Shown piece after piece: positions 3,044 through 5,658 of a stretch of DNA of 5,658 bases. Position 1 is the stretch's first letter; the number at the start of each line of letters is the position of its first letter. Below the pieces are notes generated by a model. The model made no database searches. It was not told the DNA's origin and saw only the letters and a list, made by a program, of their open reading frames with translations. The DNA is taken from assembly GCA_937942965.1 (NCBI GenBank), contig CALDGN010000435.1:1-5658 (forward strand), in the 5' to 3' direction. Both the position numbers and the translations under genes were made by a program. This DNA comes from an uncultured Acidimicrobiales bacterium. GTDB lineage: Bacteria > Actinomycetota > Acidimicrobiia > Acidimicrobiales > UBA10347.

Positions 3044-5658
3044 CTAGTCCTCGAGCTTCTTCCAGTCGAGGCCGAGCTCGTCATCTTCGTCGTCGCGACG
3101 GCGCTTCTTGCTGGCTGCAATGAAGGCGCCACCGGCGAGGACCATCGTGAGGCCCAGCATCGTCAGAAGACGTGCGTTGGAGCCCGTGTAGGCGAGCCCA
3201 CCGCCCGATCCTGACGGACCATCGTTGGTGAATGCCTGCGGACCACCTGGGAGTTCCGGCGTGTTGCCGCCACCTGTCGACGGCGTACCGAATCCACCAG
3301 GCAGTGGCTGCGGTGGGATCACCGTCGGTGGGGTACGAACGCCGGGGCTCCGTTCGACGACAGCGATGTCGCTGTCATCCTCGTCGCCGCCAGTGTTGTC
3401 CGTGACGTCATCGACAACGGGGTCGCTGTCGGTGTCGCCGAGCGTCGAATCGACGTCGAGCAGGTCGAGCGGTTCGCCCGACACCGGGTGCTCGGCCAAC
3501 GCCTCGGACAGGCCGGCGATGTTCTCGAAGCGGCCGTAGCCGTTGAGTTTGGTCGTGATCTCAACCATCACCGAATCGCCCGGAGCGATCGGACCCGGCA
3601 CGGCCATCGAGGCCGTTCCATCGCCGTTGTCGATCCAGTCAGGGTCATCGAGGAGCATGCGCTCAGGCAGGTGGTCCACGATCATGATGTCTCGTGCACT
3701 CACTGTGCCCTGATTGAACACTTCGATGCTGAAGGTGTGGCGTGGCGGGTTCTGCGTGGTCGACGAGACCAGCTTCTTCTGCAACGCCAGGTCGAGCTCG
3801 AGCGCAACACCGTCGTAGTACGACGGATCGTCGTCGCCGACCGGGTCAACCAAGGGCTCGGGAATCGGCAACCAGGTACCTGGCGCCTCGGGATCCTCGA
3901 ACGCAGGGGTGCCGCCGACGTCGCCGATGTTGACGTAGTCGTCTTCACCAGCGATGCCGCTACCGATGCAGGTGGCCGAGTCGCCGGGGGCGAGCAGCGC
4001 CAGCAGCGCTGTGCCGTCACCACAGTCGATCTCGACGCCCTGGTCATCGGTGACCTCGACGTTGACCACTGGCATGTCACCAGTGTTGGTCACCACGTAG
4101 GTCCACTCGATGGGGTCGTTCTCGAGAATCTCGAGTCCGGGTGCCTCATCTGAGTCGCTGCCGTTGGTGGCCTTCTCAATGTCGATCGACGGCGTACCAC
4201 CGAAGTAGTGGGACGGATCGTCGTCGGACACAGGATCTGCGCCTGGGATGGGCAGGTAGCCGCCCGGAGCATCCGGGTCAGGCTGACCTGGCGTACCAGT
4301 CACGGTTCCGACGTTGCCGTATTGGCCTGCTTGGGCAACGCCTGGGGCGGTGCACTCGTAGGTCTCGCCCGGCAGCAGCAGCTCGATGGAGCTGCCACCG
4401 TCGCCACAGTCGACTGGTTCACCTTGATCATCGCTGACGGTCACGTTGACCAGCGGCGTATCCGAGGTGTTCGTGACGACGTAGCTCCACTCGATCGGGT
4501 CGCCTGGGGCGACAACCGGTCCGGGGAGTTCGTCGGCATCGAAGCCGTTCGTTGACTTCTGGATGATGATCTCGCCGTCGTGAGCGACGTAGTGGGAGGG
4601 GTCATCCTCGGCGACGTCGTCTTGACCGGTCGGCTCGTAGGCCTCTGGATCCGTTGGCCAGCTGTCGGGATCGCTCGGATCACAGCAGTCTTCGGAAGGA
4701 TCGGTTGGCTGCGACGGCGTACCGCTCACAACTGCGATGTTCTCGTACTCGCCGAGCTCGGCTTCGCCGGTCGCCTCGCAAGTTGCGGAGGCGCCTGGCA
4801 GGAGCAATGCGACGACGTTCGTGCCGTCACCACAGTCCACCGAGATGGCGGGGTCGTTGTCGGTGACCGAGACGTTCGTCAACGGGACTTCACCGTCGTT
4901 GGTCACGACGTAGGTCCAGGTGACGGCGTCGCCGATTGCGAGCAACGGTCCGACGGTGAAGTCGGCGTCTTCGCCATTCGTGGTCTTCTCGACAGCGACC
5001 GAGGGGTCGAGGCCGGTGTGGTGCGATGGATCGTCGTCGCCGACTTCGAGTGGCACGCCACCGTCGTCGATCACGGCAACGAGTTCGCCGTCTGGATCGT
5101 CTGGGTTCTCAACGGCCGGCGTACCGGTCACGGAACCGAGGTTCTCGTAGGCACCGTCTGCAGCTGAGCCCTCGCCCATGCAGATGTGCATCTGGCCAGG
5201 CATGAGCTGAGCGATTTCGTTCGTGCCGTCACCGCAGTCGACCGCGACACCCTGGTCATCAGTGATGACAAGGTCGATGATCGGCGTGCGTCCGTCGTTG
5301 GTGACGAGGTAGGTCCACGTCACGTCCGAACCTGGGGTCACGATTGGGCCCGGTGCCGTGTCGGCGTCGGTTCCGTTCGTGGCCTTTTCGATGCGGACCG
5401 ATGGGTCAACCGCCACGTAGTGGCTTGGGTCTTCGTCGGTCACGTCGTCTTGGCCGGTTGGGGCGTAGGCGTCAGGACCGGTTGGCCAGCTGCCGGGATC
5501 GGTTGGATCACAGCAGTCAGCGGTCGGGTCGTTCGGCTGTGCCGGCGTACCGGTCACGGTCGAGTTGTTCTCGTACTGGCCGAGTTCGGCTTCGCCCGTG
5601 GCCTGGCAGGTCACGGATTCGCCTGGCAACAGCACGGCGATGACGTTGCCGGCACCAC
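3044..5658 (-). CDS. Large LAXTG-anchored surface protein with tandem DUF11-like repeats, 5' end cut by window edge
   Basis: At least 870 residues of a secreted, wall-anchored acidic protein. The frame is open to the window's right edge. The GTG at 5633-5635 is not the start, because the codons upstream (GAGNVIA) continue the repeat pattern. Four full repeats and one partial, of 128-143 residues, share IEKxTNGxDAD, GDxVTWTYVVTNxGxxPL, VTDDQG, DCGDGT, LLPGxSxTC, YxNxGxVTGTP and DDDPSHY. A fifth, divergent DUF11-like domain (3500-3808) lacks the cysteines. Next come an Asp-rich linker, a Pro/Gly-rich stretch (about 3230-3350), LAYTG, one membrane helix, KKRRR and an acidic tail. Repeats of this kind are all-beta stalk modules in surface proteins; LAXTG is the motif known for class E sortases of actinobacteria. 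No catalytic domain is visible. Any head domain, adhesin and signal peptide would be upstream. Function as adhesin, stalk or coat is inference. Confidence 0.88.
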   Translation of the reverse strand, partial: GAGNVIAVLLPGESVTCQATGEAELGQYENNSTVTGTPAQPNDPTADCCDPTDPGSWPTGPDAYAPTGQDDVTDEDPSHYVAVDPSVRIEKATNGTDADTAPGPIVTPGSDVTWTYLVTNDGRTPIIDLVITDDQGVAVDCGDGTNEIAQLMPGQMHICMGEGSAADGAYENLGSVTGTPAVENPDDPDGELVAVIDDGGVPLEVGDDDPSHHTGLDPSVAVEKTTNGEDADFTVGPLLAIGDAVTWTYVVTNDGEVPLTNVSVTDNDPAISVDCGDGTNVVALLLPGASATCEATGEAELGEYENIAVVSGTPSQPTDPSEDCCDPSDPDSWPTDPEAYEPTGQDDVAEDDPSHYVAHDGEIIIQKSTNGFDADELPGPVVAPGDPIEWSYVVTNTSDTPLVNVTVSDDQGEPVDCGDGGSSIELLLPGETYECTAPGVAQAGQYGNVGTVTGTPGQPDPDAPGGYLPIPGADPVSDDDPSHYFGGTPSIDIEKATNGSDSDEAPGLEILENDPIEWTYVVTNTGDMPVVNVEVTDDQGVEIDCGDGTALLALLAPGDSATCIGSGIAGEDDYVNIGDVGGTPAFEDPEAPGTWLPIPEPLVDPVGDDDPSYYDGVALELDLALQKKLVSSTTQNPPRHTFSIEVFNQGTVSARDIMIVDHLPERMLLDDPDWIDNGDGTASMAVPGPIAPGDSVMVEITTKLNGYGRFENIAGLSEALAEHPVSGEPLDLLDVDSTLGDTDSDPVVDDVTDNTGGDEDDSDIAVVERSPGVRTPPTVIPPQPLPGGFGTPSTGGGNTPELPGGPQAFTNDGPSGSGGGLAYTGSNARLLTMLGLTMVLAGGAFIAASKKRRRDDEDDELGLDWKKLED
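3047..3094 (-). other. Acidic cytoplasmic tail after the sorting signal
   Basis: Sixteen residues, DDEDDELGLDWKKLED, follow the KKRRR stop-transfer cluster. Sortase substrates normally end within a few residues of the basic cluster, so this added acidic segment is unusual. It is in frame and ends at a TAG codon. Its role is unknown. Confidence 0.7.
3095..3196 (-). other. C-terminal sorting signal: LAYTG, membrane helix, KKRRR
   Basis: LAYTG is at 3182-3196, a hydrophobic helix of about 21 residues (LLTMLGLTMVLAGGAFIAA core) at about 3113-3175, and KKRRR at 3095-3109. This is the standard tripartite sortase signal. Ala at the second position matches the LAXTG preference of class E sortases in Streptomyces and relatives, as opposed to LPXTG. 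Cleavage would fall between Thr and Gly. No sortase gene is in the window. Confidence 0.85.
3500..3808 (-). repeat. Divergent fifth DUF11-like domain of the surface protein
   Basis: It begins LELDLALQKKL and contains FSIEVFNQGTVSARDIMIVDHLPE, GDSVMVEI and YGRFENIAGLSEA, the usual DUF11 strands. It lacks the TNG, CGDG and PGxSxTC motifs of the other units and has no cysteine. It is followed by an Asp-rich linker (about 3356-3499, with DVDSTLGDTDSDP and GGDEDDSD) that may bind calcium or act as a flexible spacer. Confidence 0.7.
3809..4192 (-). repeat. Surface-protein repeat unit 4 (128 residues)
   Basis: Runs from PSIDIEKATNG to DDDPSYYDG. It carries the CGDGT/SATC cysteine pair 18 residues apart and the WLPIPEPLVDPVG version of the C-terminal loop. 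It is the same length as unit 3 and shares its LPIP wording, suggesting the two arose from one duplication. Confidence 0.85.
4193..4576 (-). repeat. Surface-protein repeat unit 3 (128 residues)
   Basis: Runs from GEIIIQKSTNG to DDDPSHYFGGT. It has the 18-residue cysteine spacing and a GGYLPIPGADPVS loop. It lacks the DCCDP insert of units 0 and 2. Confidence 0.85.
4577..5005 (-). repeat. Surface-protein repeat unit 2 (143 residues, with DCCDP insert)
   Basis: Runs from PSVAVEKTTNG to DDPSHYVAHD. Besides the 18-residue cysteine pair it holds a loop with adjacent cysteines, DCCDPSDPDSWPTDPEAYEP. That loop closely matches unit 0, in both protein and DNA, 828 bases away. Confidence 0.85.
5006..5404 (-). 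repeat. Surface-protein repeat unit 1 (133 residues)
   Basis: Runs from PSVRIEKATNG to DDDPSHHTGLD. It has the 18-residue cysteine spacing. Its loop (ENPDDPDGELVAVIDDGG) resembles units 3 and 4 more than the DCCDP type. Confidence 0.85.
5405..5658 (-). repeat. Surface-protein repeat unit 0, partial (cut by window edge)
   Basis: Only the C-terminal part is present, from the strand before LLPGESVTC to EDPSHYVAVD. It contains the DCCDPTDPGSWPTGPDAYAP loop shared with unit 2. The start of the unit lies beyond the window. Confidence 0.8.

Noticed and set aside
3488..5167. Plus-strand open frames (3488-4153, 4208-4555, 4580-5167) opposite the surface-protein gene
   Set aside because: Their recurring wording is the reverse complement of the repeat units. 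They have no recognisable domains, and the minus strand encodes coherent repeats.
5633..5635. GTG as the start of the surface-protein gene
   Set aside because: The codons upstream to the window edge continue the repeat consensus in frame, so this is an internal valine and the gene is truncated by the window.
3809..5658. CRISPR-like or non-coding tandem repeats
   Set aside because: The repeat period is about 384-429 bases, always a multiple of three, and the sequence is conserved at the protein level. These are coding domain repeats.

Overview
The window looks like chromosomal DNA from a high-GC actinobacterium. Codons are strongly G/C-biased at third positions, GTG starts are used, and two genes carry TANNNT -10 boxes so close to the start codon that leaderless transcripts are likely. 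There is a perfect actinobacterial Crp/GlxR-type operator and an LAXTG sorting signal of the sortase-E type. Long acidic DUF11-like repeats with 'IEKxTNG...SYVVTN...DDDPSHY' wording are familiar from marine Acidimicrobiia-like genomes (e.g. the Ilumatobacter neighbourhood). That lineage is inference from memory and was not searched.

Layout, left to right. Positions 1-604 (minus) hold the N-terminal 201 residues of a carotenoid oxygenase (RPE65/CCD family) that runs off the left edge. Positions 605-707 are a divergent control region with a perfect 15-bp palindrome, the likely operator of the TetR-family repressor encoded at 708-1232 (plus). Nine bases beyond that gene, convergent with it, is a small gamma-glutamylcyclotransferase-like protein (1242-1628, minus). 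Upstream of it on the same strand is a complete bacterial class I cytochrome P450 (1686-2921, minus), resembling the CYP124/125/142 steroid and branched-lipid hydroxylases. The P450 promoter region (2922-2990) carries a perfect TGTGA-N6-TCACA Crp-type site. A strong hairpin at 2995-3021 ends the last gene, a very large acidic repetitive surface protein (3044 to beyond 5658, minus). Its 5' end lies outside the window.

How it fits together. The carotenoid oxygenase and TetR gene form a classic self-contained divergent pair, in which the repressor probably senses a substrate or product of the oxygenase. The P450, perhaps with the downstream cyclotransferase-like gene, appears to sit under a cAMP-receptor-type regulator. 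No ferredoxin or reductase for the P450 is present here. The surface protein is a separate unit. It has tandem beta-sandwich repeats with conserved cysteine pairs, a Pro/Gly-rich wall-spanning stretch, LAYTG, a membrane anchor, KKRRR, and an unusual acidic cytoplasmic tail. Nothing here looks like a mobile element, CRISPR array or RNA gene, and no gap exceeds about 125 bases.
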